Origin: Algoriphagus aquaeductus
GTDB lineage: Bacteria > Bacteroidota > Bacteroidia > Cytophagales > Cyclobacteriaceae
Direction: 5' to 3'
Length of the DNA: 64,000 nucleotides
Assembly: GCF_003253485.1 (NCBI RefSeq)
Contig: NZ_QKTX01000002.1
Span: 1 to 64,000, forward strand
Shown piece by piece: positions 17,627 through 27,180 of the stretch; position 1 is the first letter of the stretch, and each line of letters starts with the position of its first letter. Under the pieces are notes generated by a model that was not told the origin of the DNA, searched no databases, and worked only from the letters and a program-made list of their open reading frames with translations. A program made the position numbers and the translations under genes.

Positions 17627-20600
17627 ATGCAGCAAGGTTTATATCGATCGGAGTTTGAACATGACTCCTGCGGTATTGGAGCAGTGGTTGACTTGAGTAA
17701 TACCCCAACTCATGAAACTATCAGCGATGCCTTATACATGCTGAGTAACATGGAGCACCGAGGTGGCCGCGGTTCTGATCCCAAAACGGGAGACGGGGCA
17801 GGTATTTCGATCCAAGTGCCCCACCAGTTTCTTAAGGATGTTACCGCCCGAACTGAAATTAATCTTCCCTCCCCGGGTTTCTATGGTGTGGGAATGACTT
17901 TCTTTCCCAAAAACAAACAGCTTTATAAAAGGTCGAAGGCACTCCTCAACCAACTCATTGAGGAAATGGATTTTGATCTGATCGGATATCGTGAAGTTCC
18001 CGTGGATGAGACTGTACCGGGATCAGGTGCACTGGATGTCATGCCAAATATCGAACAGTTATTTGTCAGCCATAAAAAAGGCCTCACAGGGATCGACTTG
18101 GAAAGAAAACTGTATGTGCTCAGAAACTACGCCACATCCAAAATCAATTCGGAAATACCCGGGGTTAATCACTCCTTCTACTTTGCCAGTCTGAGTTCCC
18201 TGACACTTATATATAAGGGTCAGCTGAGAACGGATCAGGTTTTAGCCTTTTACAAAGACCTTCAAAACCCAAGAATTGAATCTGCATTTGCCATCGTTCA
18301 TTCGCGTTTTTCTACCAATACCTTTCCAAACTGGAGACTGGCACAACCTTTCCGCTTCCTATCTCATAACGGGGAAATCAACACAATCCGAGGCAATCTC
18401 AACAAGATGAAGTCGAAAGAGGCCTTGATGAAGTCCAAGTTTTTCACCGATGACGAGTTGGCTAAACTGATGCCCATCACCAATAAGATGAACTCAGACT
18501 CAGCCAACCTCGATGCCATGGTGGAACTGTTGACCCTGAGCGGACGTTCGCTTCCTCATGCCATGATGATGCTGGTTCCTGAAGCTTGGCAAGACAATCA
18601 AGTCATGGACCGTGACCGAAAGGCCTTCTATAAATTTCATGCCTCACTGGTAGAACCTTGGGATGGCCCTGCTGCTCTTTTGTTTACAGATGGTAAATCG
18701 GTAGGGGCAACTCTCGATCGAAACGGCCTCCGACCCCTCAGGTATTTTATCACAAAAGACAACAGACTCATCCTATCTTCAGAAGCAGGTGCACTTCCGA
18801 TCAGAGAGGCCACCATTACTGAAAAAGGCCGAATCAGTCCCGGAAGAATGCTTTGGGCAGATTTGGAAAAAGGAAGAGTCCTATTTGACGAAGAAGTAAA
18901 AGGTGAAATCTGCCGGCGACAGCCTTATGAAAAATGGGTCAATGAGCAGCGCACCAAGTTACGGTTTGTGCCTGATCCGGAGGAATTGACTCACCCTTAC
19001 TCCACTGAGAATATACAGAAGTGCCAGACCGTTTTTGGATATACTTCCGAAGAGCTCAAGATTGTCCTCTCCCCGATGGGAGATACCGGCTATGAGGCAG
19101 TGGGCTCCATGGGCGCAGATACTCCATTGGCTGTCTTATCCAAGCAAAGCCAGCATATCTCCAATTACTTCAAGCAGCTTTTTGCCCAAGTAAGCAATCC
19201 GCCAATTGACCCCATCCGGGAGCGCTTGGTGATGTCACTTTTCACCCGAATCGGTGAGGGACACAACATTTTGGAAGAAACCCCGCAGCACACCAAGCAG
19301 ATTCATATTTCTCAACCCGTGCTGCTCAATGAAGACCTGGAGAAAATTACCCGAATGGGCCACTTGGGCTATCGGACCAAAAGACTCTTCGGACATTTTA
19401 ATGCAGATCATAAGCCTGGTCGACTCCTGGAAGCCTTGGATAGACTTTGTAAAGAAGCTGAGGAGGCCATCCTTAACGAGGGTAAAAATGTCTTGATCAT
19501 TTCTGATCGAAACAGTTCCGAAAGTCAAGCCCCCATTCCTTCTCTATTGGCCATTGGAGCGGTTCATCAACATCTGGTGAAGAAAAAAATCAGAACCCGA
19601 GCCGGATTGGTTCTGGAATCTGCCGACATCCGTGAGGTCCACCATTTTGCCACAGCGATTGGTTATGGTGTCTCTGCGATCAATCCGTATTTGGCGCTGG
19701 AGTCACTTTTGGACCTATTCAAAAAAGGCCAGCTGAGCAAAGTAAAGGATGAGAAAACCCTTTTTGCCAACTATCAAGACGCAATTGGAAAGGGTCTTTT
19801 GAAAGTGCTTTCCAAAATGGGAATATCGACACTTCAGTCCTACCAGGGGGCCCAGATCTTCGAAGCGATTGGATTGGGACCTGAAGTGATGGACCGATGC
19901 TTCAAAGGCACCGTGTCCCGAATCAGCGGGATATCCTTCGACGAACTCGCTGAAGAAGTATTGATCCGACACAGAGCAGCTTATGAGACACATTCTCCTG
20001 TGCTCGAAACGGGAGGAGTCTACCAATGGAAGCGAAGAGGGGAAAAACATATGTTTAACCCTGAGACGATCCACCTGCTTCAAAAGTCTACCCGACTGGG
20101 AGATTATGAGCTTTATAAAAAGTTTGCTGCCAAAATCAATGAGCAGACAAAGGATGCATTGACTCTCCGTGGTCTATTTGAATTCAAAAAGCAAATCAGC
20201 GTACCCATTGACGAAGTAGAGCCTGCGGAAAAAATCATGAGACGATTTGCCACAGGAGCGATGTCCTTTGGATCGATCTCTCACGAAGCTCATACCACTT
20301 TGGCTATTGCTATGAATCGCATCGGCGCCAAGAGCAACTCCGGTGAAGGTGGAGAAGATGAGATCAGATATGAGAAAAAACCAAACGGCGATTGGGAACG
20401 ATCTGCCATCAAGCAAGTAGCTTCCGGCCGTTTTGGAGTGACATCCCACTACCTGACCAATGCAGCCGAGCTTCAGATCAAGATGGCTCAAGGTGCCAAG
20501 CCAGGCGAGGGAGGTCAGCTACCCGGCCACAAAGTGGACGAGTGGATCGGAAGAGTAAGACATTCTACTCCCGGTGTAGGTTTGATTTCTCCTCCACCCC

Positions 20601-22120
20601 ATCACGACATCTATTCGATCGAAGACTTGGCACAGCTGATTTTCGACTTGAAAAACGCAAATAGAAAAGCCAGAATCAATGTGAAGCTGGTGTCTCAAGC
20701 AGGTGTAGGAACTGTGGCTGCCGGTGTAGCCAAAGCTGCTGCCGACGTGATTTTGATCGCGGGTGCAGATGGTGGAACAGGCGCATCGCCACTCAGCTCA
20801 ATCCGACATGCAGGACTTCCTTGGGAGCTTGGACTCTCCGAAGCCCATCAGACCTTGGTCAAAAATAACCTTCGAAGCCGTGTGGTCCTTCAGACTGACG
20901 GACAACTCCGGACAGGTCGCGACCTGGCCATTGCCACCCTTTTGGGAGCAGAAGAATGGGGAATCGCTACAGGTGCGTTGGTCGTGGAAGGTTGCATCAT
21001 GATGCGTAAGTGTCACCTCAATACCTGTCCAGTCGGCATCGCCACGCAGGACCCCGATTTGAGAAAACTCTTCACGGGTGATCCTGATCATGTGGTCAAT
21101 TATTTCAAGTTTCTTGTACAGGATCTTCGTGAAATCATGGCTTCCCTTGGATTCCGAACCATTGATGAGATGGTAGGTCAAAGTCAGGTACTCCAGTCTA
21201 CCGGACATCTCAATCATTGGAAGTGGGAAAAAATTGATCTTTCTCCGATTTTCCACAAAGTGGAAGTCCCTGACCATGTGGGAATTCACAAGCAAATCGA
21301 TCAGGAATTTGAATTGCAAAATGTGCTGGACAGACAGCTGATCAAAGCAGCCACACCGGCTCTGGAGCAGGCCATTCAAGTACAGGGCAACTTCCAGATC
21401 AAAAACACAGACCGATCTGTCGGTGCTATGCTTTCCAATGAGATTTCAAAAATCTATGGAGGAGTGGGGCTGCCCGAAGACACCATCCATTTCAAATTCA
21501 ACGGTTCGGCAGGCCAGACTTTTGGAGGATTCTTGGCCAAAGGAGTCAACTTTGAGCTGGAAGGCGAAGCCAATGACTACTTCGGAAAGGGTCTTTCCGG
21601 AGGTCGCCTGATCATCTACCCGAGCCGAAATGCCCGATTTGTACCTGAGGAAAATATCATCATCGGCAACGTAGCCTTCTATGGCGCCACCTCGGGAGAA
21701 GCCTATATCAACGGCAAAGGAGGAGAACGATTCTGTGTACGAAACTCCGGTGTAAAAACGGTCATCGAAGGAATCGGAGATCACGGTTGCGAATACATGA
21801 CCGGTGGTCTTGTGATCAACCTTGGTGAAATAGGAAGAAACTTTGCCGCTGGGATGAGCGGGGGAATCGCCTATATTCTCAAGGACTACATCACGGAGAT
21901 CAATACCGAAATGGTAGACATTGACCTACTCGAAGACGAGGATTTTGCCACAATCAAAACTTACCTCAAGCGTCATGTCAAGCTGACCAACAGCGGTTTG
22001 GGACAAAAATTCCTTGAGGAGTGGGAAACTGCCAAAGAGAAATTCATCAAAGTGATCCCTAGAGATTACAAGGCGGTTTTGGAAAAAAGAGCACAAGAAC
22101 AAGCTAAATCATTGGTGTAA
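17627..22120 (+). CDS. gltB: Glutamate synthase large subunit
   Basis: 1497 residues. Converts glutamine plus 2-oxoglutarate to two glutamate. The start carries a 14-residue propeptide that is removed to expose the catalytic Cys15 (HDSCGIGAVVDL) of the glutaminase domain. Next come the central domain, the FMN-binding synthase domain (SGEGGEDEIRY, GGTGASPLSSIRHAG) with the 3Fe-4S ligands C-x5-C-x4-C in GCIMMRKCHLNTCPVG, and the C-terminal GXGXG beta-helix (GGRLIIYPSRN, GYGCEYMTGG-like repeats). Full length for the family. The small subunit gene begins one base after the stop, so they form the gltBD operon. Confidence 0.98.
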   Translation: MQQGLYRSEFEHDSCGIGAVVDLSNTPTHETISDALYMLSNMEHRGGRGSDPKTGDGAGISIQVPHQFLKDVTARTEINLPSPGFYGVGMTFFPKNKQLYKRSKALLNQLIEEMDFDLIGYREVPVDETVPGSGALDVMPNIEQLFVSHKKGLTGIDLERKLYVLRNYATSKINSEIPGVNHSFYFASLSSLTLIYKGQLRTDQVLAFYKDLQNPRIESAFAIVHSRFSTNTFPNWRLAQPFRFLSHNGEINTIRGNLNKMKSKEALMKSKFFTDDELAKLMPITNKMNSDSANLDAMVELLTLSGRSLPHAMMMLVPEAWQDNQVMDRDRKAFYKFHASLVEPWDGPAALLFTDGKSVGATLDRNGLRPLRYFITKDNRLILSSEAGALPIREATITEKGRISPGRMLWADLEKGRVLFDEEVKGEICRRQPYEKWVNEQRTKLRFVPDPEELTHPYSTENIQKCQTVFGYTSEELKIVLSPMGDTGYEAVGSMGADTPLAVLSKQSQHISNYFKQLFAQVSNPPIDPIRERLVMSLFTRIGEGHNILEETPQHTKQIHISQPVLLNEDLEKITRMGHLGYRTKRLFGHFNADHKPGRLLEALDRLCKEAEEAILNEGKNVLIISDRNSSESQAPIPSLLAIGAVHQHLVKKKIRTRAGLVLESADIREVHHFATAIGYGVSAINPYLALESLLDLFKKGQLSKVKDEKTLFANYQDAIGKGLLKVLSKMGISTLQSYQGAQIFEAIGLGPEVMDRCFKGTVSRISGISFDELAEEVLIRHRAAYETHSPVLETGGVYQWKRRGEKHMFNPETIHLLQKSTRLGDYELYKKFAAKINEQTKDALTLRGLFEFKKQISVPIDEVEPAEKIMRRFATGAMSFGSISHEAHTTLAIAMNRIGAKSNSGEGGEDEIRYEKKPNGDWERSAIKQVASGRFGVTSHYLTNAAELQIKMAQGAKPGEGGQLPGHKVDEWIGRVRHSTPGVGLISPPPHHDIYSIEDLAQLIFDLKNANRKARINVKLVSQAGVGTVAAGVAKAAADVILIAGADGGTGASPLSSIRHAGLPWELGLSEAHQTLVKNNLRSRVVLQTDGQLRTGRDLAIATLLGAEEWGIATGALVVEGCIMMRKCHLNTCPVGIATQDPDLRKLFTGDPDHVVNYFKFLVQDLREIMASLGFRTIDEMVGQSQVLQSTGHLNHWKWEKIDLSPIFHKVEVPDHVGIHKQIDQEFELQNVLDRQLIKAATPALEQAIQVQGNFQIKNTDRSVGAMLSNEISKIYGGVGLPEDTIHFKFNGSAGQTFGGFLAKGVNFELEGEANDYFGKGLSGGRLIIYPSRNARFVPEENIIIGNVAFYGATSGEAYINGKGGERFCVRNSGVKTVIEGIGDHGCEYMTGGLVINLGEIGRNFAAGMSGGIAYILKDYITEINTEMVDIDLLEDEDFATIKTYLKRHVKLTNSGLGQKFLEEWETAKEKFIKVIPRDYKAVLEKRAQEQAKSLV

Positions 22121-22121
22121 G

Positions 22122-23594
22122 ATGGGAGCGAAAGACGGATTTATCCAATTCAAAAGAGAAACACCTGTAAGCCGGGATCCAAAAGAGCGGATTGGAGATT
22201 ACAGAGAAATATACGAGCCATTTTCTGGCGAAAAACTCAATCATCAGGCAGCCCGATGCATGGATTGCGGAGTGCCCTTCTGCCACAACGGTTGTCCGCT
22301 GGGTAATGTAATCCCGGAGTTTAATGACGCAGTGTACAACAAAGAATGGGCTCAGGCCATCAATATTCTACGCAGCACGAATAACTTCCCGGAGTTTACC
22401 GGCAGAATCTGCCCAGCCCCTTGCGAGGCCAGCTGCGTCCTTGGTATCAACAAAGACCCCGTGGCCATTGAGCTGATCGAAAAAAGCATTGCTGAAAAAG
22501 CCTATGAGCTGGGATTGATCAAAGCCAATCCGCCTGCCAAAAGAACAGGAAAAAAAGTGGCTGTCATCGGCTCGGGTCCTGCAGGACTGGCTGCTGCAGA
22601 CCAGCTAAACCAAGCAGGTCATGAGGTAACGCTTTTTGAAAAGGATGCGAAAGTAGGAGGCTTACTTCGATACGGGATTCCTGACTTCAAATTGGAAAAA
22701 TGGGTCATCGACCGCCGCATTGAATTGATGAGACAGGAAGGAGTGATCTTTTCGACCAAAACAGAAATTGGTTTCAATATCAAGGCTGAAAGTGTCCTTC
22801 AAAACTACGATGCAGTGGTTCTTTCTACCGGTGCGCAGCAACCTCGAGCATTAAATATCAAAGGGGACAAGTTGAAAGGAGTGCATTTTGCGATGGAGTT
22901 CCTGGGCAAACAGAATCAGGTCATTGGTGGGGAATTGGGTGAAAACCCGATTTCAGCCAAAGGAAAACATGTCATCGTCATTGGTGGCGGGGACACCGGA
23001 AGTGACTGCATTGGCACCTCCAATCGTCATGGTGCTGCTTCTATCACTCAATTGGAATTGCTACCAAAGCCGCCAAAGCAGCGAAACATCTTAAATCCAT
23101 GGCCAGAATGGCCCATGACGTTGAGAACATCCAGCTCTCATGAAGAGGGTGCTGATCGAATGTTTTCGATCCTGACCAAAGAATTTGTGGGAAATGAAAG
23201 GGGTGAAGTCACCGGACTGACCCTAGTGGATATCGAGTGGAAGGAAAAAGGCGGACGGATGACTTTCGAAGAAATTCCGGGTACCGAACGCACAGTCCCT
23301 TGCGATCTCGCCTTTATTGCCATTGGATACATGGGGCCCGCTCAAAATGGTCTTTTACAGGCTTTTGGAGTGGAAACATTAGAAAACAGCCTTCCAAAAT
23401 CAAAGAATTTCCAGAGTACAAACCCGAAGGTTTTCCTGGCAGGAGACATGCGCAGAGGCCAATCCTTGGTCGTATGGGCAATTTCCGAAGGCAGGGAAGC
23501 AGCTGTCAAAGTAGATGAATTCCTCATGGGGTCATCGACGCTACCGATGAAGGATGCTTCGTTCTTTGAGGTAGAAGAGCAAATCGCGGGTTAA
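22122..23594 (+). CDS. gltD: Glutamate synthase small subunit
   Basis: 490 residues. It passes electrons from NAD(P)H through FAD and iron-sulfur clusters to the large subunit. The N-terminus carries the two cysteine motifs (CMDCGVPFCHNGCPLGN and CPAPCEASCVLGI) typical for the beta subunit. An FAD-binding fold GSGPAGLAAADQL and an NAD(P)-binding GGGDTGSDC follow. It begins one base after gltB. Confidence 0.97.
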   Translation: MGAKDGFIQFKRETPVSRDPKERIGDYREIYEPFSGEKLNHQAARCMDCGVPFCHNGCPLGNVIPEFNDAVYNKEWAQAINILRSTNNFPEFTGRICPAPCEASCVLGINKDPVAIELIEKSIAEKAYELGLIKANPPAKRTGKKVAVIGSGPAGLAAADQLNQAGHEVTLFEKDAKVGGLLRYGIPDFKLEKWVIDRRIELMRQEGVIFSTKTEIGFNIKAESVLQNYDAVVLSTGAQQPRALNIKGDKLKGVHFAMEFLGKQNQVIGGELGENPISAKGKHVIVIGGGDTGSDCIGTSNRHGAASITQLELLPKPPKQRNILNPWPEWPMTLRTSSSHEEGADRMFSILTKEFVGNERGEVTGLTLVDIEWKEKGGRMTFEEIPGTERTVPCDLAFIAIGYMGPAQNGLLQAFGVETLENSLPKSKNFQSTNPKVFLAGDMRRGQSLVVWAISEGREAAVKVDEFLMGSSTLPMKDASFFEVEEQIAG

Positions 23595-23666
23595 TGTCAG
23601 CATAAATCTTTTGGGCTTATGCTGACTCCCAATAGTACCCTGTTTAGTTGACCCACCTGCGATATA

Positions 23667-23695
23667 GAAAGCCCCGCGATGCGGGGCTTTCTTCA
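23667..23695. terminator. Terminator between gltD and the convergent Spy-like gene
   Basis: An 11-bp perfect stem GAAAGCCCCGC/GCGGGGCTTTC with a 3-nt loop. It is placed to serve gltBD on the plus strand (followed by TTCATTT) and the minus-strand gene ending at 23697. Confidence 0.88.
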
Positions 23696-23696
23696 T

Positions 23697-24110
23697 TTAT
23701 CTTCCTCCATCCCGATGCTGACGGTGTTGGGGTTGAAAATCTCTCCTATCTTCGATCATTCCCCCTGGCCTTCTACCGGGCCGCCGATCCATTTTGATCT
23801 CTTCCCATTGCTTTCTTTGCTCCTCAGTCAGGACTTCGTTGATTTTCTCTTCTTGGGCTTTCATCTCAGCCTTTCTTGATTCCATTTCAGCCCGTTGCTT
23901 TTCCATTTCGGCTGTGCGTTTTTTCGCATGCTCGAGGTTTATTGCAAGGACTTTCTGCTTTTGCTCCTCCGTAAGCTTCAATTCGGAGGCCATCCGCTCG
24001 GTCATGCGCTGGGCACGCTCCTCAGGACTTGGCATTTTTCTTTGGTCTTGGGCAGCCACGCCCAGGCTCATCATGGTCAGTACTACTGCCCCAATCATCC
24101 ATTGTTTCAT
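23697..24110 (-). CDS. Secreted Spy/CpxP-like protein with LTxxQ-type motifs
   Basis: 137 residues with a cleavable signal peptide ending near VAAQ (residue 21). The body is a long charged helix rich in Glu, Lys, Arg and Met, with two LTEEQ motifs (LKLTEEQKQKV and VLTEEQRKQW) of the Spy/CpxP family, and a basic Arg/Gly/Pro-rich tail. Spy-like proteins are periplasmic chaperones or metal-stress sensors; Bacteroidota homologues are mostly uncharacterised. It is monocistronic, facing gltD, with a shared terminator. Confidence 0.85.
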   Translation of the reverse strand: MKQWMIGAVVLTMMSLGVAAQDQRKMPSPEERAQRMTERMASELKLTEEQKQKVLAINLEHAKKRTAEMEKQRAEMESRKAEMKAQEEKINEVLTEEQRKQWEEIKMDRRPGRRPGGMIEDRRDFQPQHRQHRDGGR

Positions 24111-24193
24111 AGTTGTTTTGGTTTGTTTGAAGATTAGACCCGTAGAACCTATTTGGGTTTAAATCTGCCTTCAAATCAACCTGTTAAGAAACC

Positions 24194-25534
24194 TTAAACT
24201 CCACTCTTTTCCTCGATCAATTCCTTCCGCTCGGAGGCACGAACATACTTTGGCTTGATCAGCAACCTGAGACTTGGATCAAAGCTCAGGTAATTCCAAG
24301 ACCAATCAAGGAAAATGAAAAGCTTATTTTTCACCCCCAAAATGGCCATCAGGTGGACAAACAGCCAAGTCAACCACGCCAGTGCACCTTGGAATTTGAG
24401 AAAAGGCAAATCCACTACAGCCCGTTTCCTTCCCACGGTGGCCATCGATCCCAAATCTTTGTAGGTAAATGGAACGATTGCCTTACCAGAGGTAAGTTTA
24501 TTTAAGTTTTGAGCAAGATTTTTTGCCTGTTGAATTGCCACCTGAGCGACCTGAGGATGACCTTTGGGAAAATTACCGGTCGGCATCAGGCATTGATCTC
24601 CCAATACAAAAATCCCTTCTGCATCCTTCAATTGATTGAATTCATCAACAAACAGCCTTCCATTTCCGGAATATTGGTCTGGGCTCAAACCATCTATTCG
24701 GTTGGGTTTGATTCCAGCTGCCCAAAGTAAGGTTTGTGTCTGAATAGGATCTTTTCCCTCCAAGGACACCTCATGACCATCATAATCCAAAACCCGGGTA
24801 CCCAGGTAAACTTCCACTCCCAATTGCACTAAATAATCCAAGGCTTTTTGTTGGGCCTCTAAAGACATCGCCCCCAACAAACTGGGGCCTGCTTCGATCA
24901 ACACCACTTTCATGTTTTTAAAACTTAGCTCCGGATAATCTTTGGGAAACACATTATTCCTCAATTCGGCCATAGCCCCTGCCAACTCTACCCCAGTCGG
25001 GCCTCCACCTACAATCACCACATTCATCAGAGATTTACGGTCCTCCATTCGCTCAATGTTGATGGCTCGTTCGTAGTTGGAAATGATTTTGTTTCGGATG
25101 TAAAGCGCTTCCGAAACGGTCTTCATGGGAGAGGAAAAGTTTTCAATATTTTTTGACCCGAAATAATTGGTATCGGCCCCCATGGCCAATACCAGGTAAT
25201 CGTATTCGATAAATCCAATATCCGTGAAAAGCTTTTTTCTGTCCTTATCTACCTGGAGTACCTCAGCCATGCGGAAACTCACATTTTTGGTATTATGGAA
25301 AATCTTTCTCAGAGGAAAGGAAATGGCACTTGGCTCCAAACCTGCGGTGGCCACCTGATAAAAAAGCGGCTGGAACTGGTGATAATTGTTTTTATCCAAG
25401 AGGATTACCTGAAAAGGTTTATTTCTCAGGCTTCTGGCAAGTTTTAATCCGGCAAATCCGGCTCCGACAATAACTACTTTGGGAAGGCCTAGCTGGGGTA
25501 GATTTGGAATAGACTGATCAAAGGGAGAGTTCAT
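24194..25534 (-). CDS. ndh: Type II NADH dehydrogenase (NDH-2)
   Basis: 446 residues; FAD-dependent NADH:quinone oxidoreductase on the inner face of the cytoplasmic membrane, not proton-pumping. It has an N-terminal FAD-binding Rossmann fold (VVIVGAGFAGLKLARSL), the LDKNNYHQFQPLFYQVATAGLEPS signature, a second nucleotide-binding fold (VVIVGGGPTGVELAGAMAE), the LGDQC motif and a C-terminal amphipathic/hydrophobic region (about 395-425, LAWLTWLFVHLMAILGV) that anchors the enzyme to the membrane. It is divergent from the yebC gene. Confidence 0.93.
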   Translation of the reverse strand: MNSPFDQSIPNLPQLGLPKVVIVGAGFAGLKLARSLRNKPFQVILLDKNNYHQFQPLFYQVATAGLEPSAISFPLRKIFHNTKNVSFRMAEVLQVDKDRKKLFTDIGFIEYDYLVLAMGADTNYFGSKNIENFSSPMKTVSEALYIRNKIISNYERAINIERMEDRKSLMNVVIVGGGPTGVELAGAMAELRNNVFPKDYPELSFKNMKVVLIEAGPSLLGAMSLEAQQKALDYLVQLGVEVYLGTRVLDYDGHEVSLEGKDPIQTQTLLWAAGIKPNRIDGLSPDQYSGNGRLFVDEFNQLKDAEGIFVLGDQCLMPTGNFPKGHPQVAQVAIQQAKNLAQNLNKLTSGKAIVPFTYKDLGSMATVGRKRAVVDLPFLKFQGALAWLTWLFVHLMAILGVKNKLFIFLDWSWNYLSFDPSLRLLIKPKYVRASERKELIEEKSGV

Positions 25535-25647
25535 TGAAAAAAGGTTTACTCTTTACACGAAATCTCACCAAGCTATGTCTACAATTTTTGAACAATTCAG
25601 TCACAGGAGATGAGATAATTGACCTTCGGCTAAGAAAAAGAATTTGC

Positions 25648-25655
25648 TATTTTTG
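25648..25655 (+). promoter_or_regulatory. Candidate -7 box (TATTTTTG) for yebC
   Basis: A perfect TAnnTTTG match 22 bp upstream of the ATG at 25678, giving a leader of about 15-18 nt. Confidence 0.55.
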
Positions 25656-25677
25656 CCCTCCACAAACGAGCAAATCC

Positions 25678-26385
25678 ATGGGAAGAGCATTTGAATTCCG
25701 AAAAGAGAGAAAATTCAAGCGTTGGGACAAAATGTCCAAAGTATTTACCCGCTTGGGCAAAGAAATAGTGATGGCTGTCAAGTCCGGAGGACCTGACCCG
25801 ATCAGCAATGCGAAGCTGAGAACTGTCATCCAAAACGCCAAAGGCGCTCAAATGCCCAAGGACAGGATTGAGGCTGCAATCAAGCGTGCTTCCAACAAGG
25901 ATGAGAAGGATTACGAAGAAGTAGTATACGAAGGTTATGGTCCATTTGGGATAGCAATCATTGTAGAAACCTCCACAGACAATACCAACCGGACGGTAGC
26001 CAATGTCCGCTCTTACTTTACCAAGGCTGGCGGTTCTTTGGGGACATCAGGCTCCGTTAGCTTTATGTTTGACCGAAAGGCTGTATTCCGATTTGCAAAA
26101 GCTAACTATGATTTGGATGAGCTTGAACTCGAACTGATCGACTTTGGTCTGACTGAAATTGCCGAAAACGAGGGGGAGATCTTTGCATACACGGAGTTTG
26201 AAGACTTTGGAAGCATGCAAAAAGCATTGGAGGACCGAGGGATTGAAATCATTTCTGCGGATTTTCAGCGTTTCCCAAGTACCCTTACCGAGTTGACTGA
26301 GGAGCAAGAAGAAATCATTAACAAACTGATCGATCGTCTGGAAGAAGATGATGATGTAAATCAGGTATTTACCAATATGGCCTAA
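25678..26385 (+). CDS. yebC: YebC/PmpR family protein
   Basis: 235 residues from the ATG at 25678 (MGRAFEFRKERKFKRWDKMSK), the conserved family N-terminus. The frame is open upstream to 25534, but the -7 box at 25648 shows the extra residues are not translated. Contains the three-domain fold (AKGAQMPKDRIEAAIKRA, YEGYGPFGIAIIVETSTDNTNRT, GSVSFMFDRKAVF). YebC proteins have been described as transcription regulators and more recently as translation factors that relieve ribosome stalling at polyproline. yjjX follows 20 bp later. Confidence 0.95.
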   Translation: MGRAFEFRKERKFKRWDKMSKVFTRLGKEIVMAVKSGGPDPISNAKLRTVIQNAKGAQMPKDRIEAAIKRASNKDEKDYEEVVYEGYGPFGIAIIVETSTDNTNRTVANVRSYFTKAGGSLGTSGSVSFMFDRKAVFRFAKANYDLDELELELIDFGLTEIAENEGEIFAYTEFEDFGSMQKALEDRGIEIISADFQRFPSTLTELTEEQEEIINKLIDRLEEDDDVNQVFTNMA

Positions 26386-26405
26386 GGCTTGCGCCTGGCT
26401 TTGCT

Positions 26406-26975
26406 ATGAGTTTTAAAAGAAGAGAAAATTTCCGACCCACTGACAAACTGCTGGTCCTGGTCGGAAGCAAAAATCCGGTAAAAATTTCCTGTACCGAAGA
26501 TGCTTTTACCCGAGCATTCAATAGTTCATTCCTGGTAGAGGGCATCAATGCCTCCTCAGGTGTACCAGAGCAGCCAGTTGGAGAGCGAGAAACCCTCCTA
26601 GGTGCCAAAAACAGAGCCTACAATTCCAGGGAAGTGTTCCCGGAAGCCAACTATTGGGTGGGAATCGAAGGGGGAGTGGATGAGGATGAAAAGGGTATGT
26701 TTGCCTTTGCCTGGATTTTTATTCTGGATAATTCAGGTAAAACAAGTCAGTCCAAAACGGGTACATTCTACCTTCCTACTCAGGTTGCTGAACTGGTTAG
26801 AAACGGAATGGAACTTGGAAAAGCTGACGATTTGATTTTCGAACAAGAAAATTCCAAACAGCAAGGGGGTTCGGTAGGAATTTTGACTCAAGGAGTGATC
26901 AACCGGGAAGAATATTACCGACAAGCGATCATTTTGGCCTTGATTCCTTTTCTAAATAAACCCCTGTTTTATTAA
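26406..26975 (+). CDS. yjjX: Inosine/xanthosine triphosphatase, YjjX/DUF84 family
   Basis: 189 residues. Hydrolyses non-canonical purine triphosphates (ITP, XTP) to keep them out of nucleic acids. Motifs include GSKNPVK near residue 20, VPEQPVGERETLLGAKNRA (the PxGxxET-x-xGAxNRA family signature) and YWVGIEGGVDE. An N-terminal extension of about 15 residues is present. It follows yebC by 20 bp and is probably co-transcribed, ending at the hairpin at 27152. Confidence 0.92.
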   Translation: MSFKRRENFRPTDKLLVLVGSKNPVKISCTEDAFTRAFNSSFLVEGINASSGVPEQPVGERETLLGAKNRAYNSREVFPEANYWVGIEGGVDEDEKGMFAFAWIFILDNSGKTSQSKTGTFYLPTQVAELVRNGMELGKADDLIFEQENSKQQGGSVGILTQGVINREEYYRQAIILALIPFLNKPLFY

Positions 26976-27151
26976 GCAGATCTGAATTTTAGGGCCAAAA
27001 TCCTTGTATCAACACGAAAAAAAATGGAAGAATTTGGTTTATTGAAATAAATCGCTTCATTTACATCAAAATGCAGTTCAAATAAACATTTGATCTCTTC
27101 ACAGAGTTTTAAGTTTGTAAAAGTTGTTTTGGTCACCTCCACCCTAAGTAC

Positions 27152-27180
27152 TAAACCTCCTCCGGGAGGTTTATTTTTTT
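27152..27180 (+). terminator. Terminator with U-tract downstream of yjjX
   Basis: A 9-bp perfect stem (TAAACCTCC/GGAGGTTTA) with a TCCG loop followed by TTTTTTT. It is about 180 bp past the yjjX stop; the 3' arm overlaps the stop codon of the convergent minus-strand gene at 27171-27173. Confidence 0.8.
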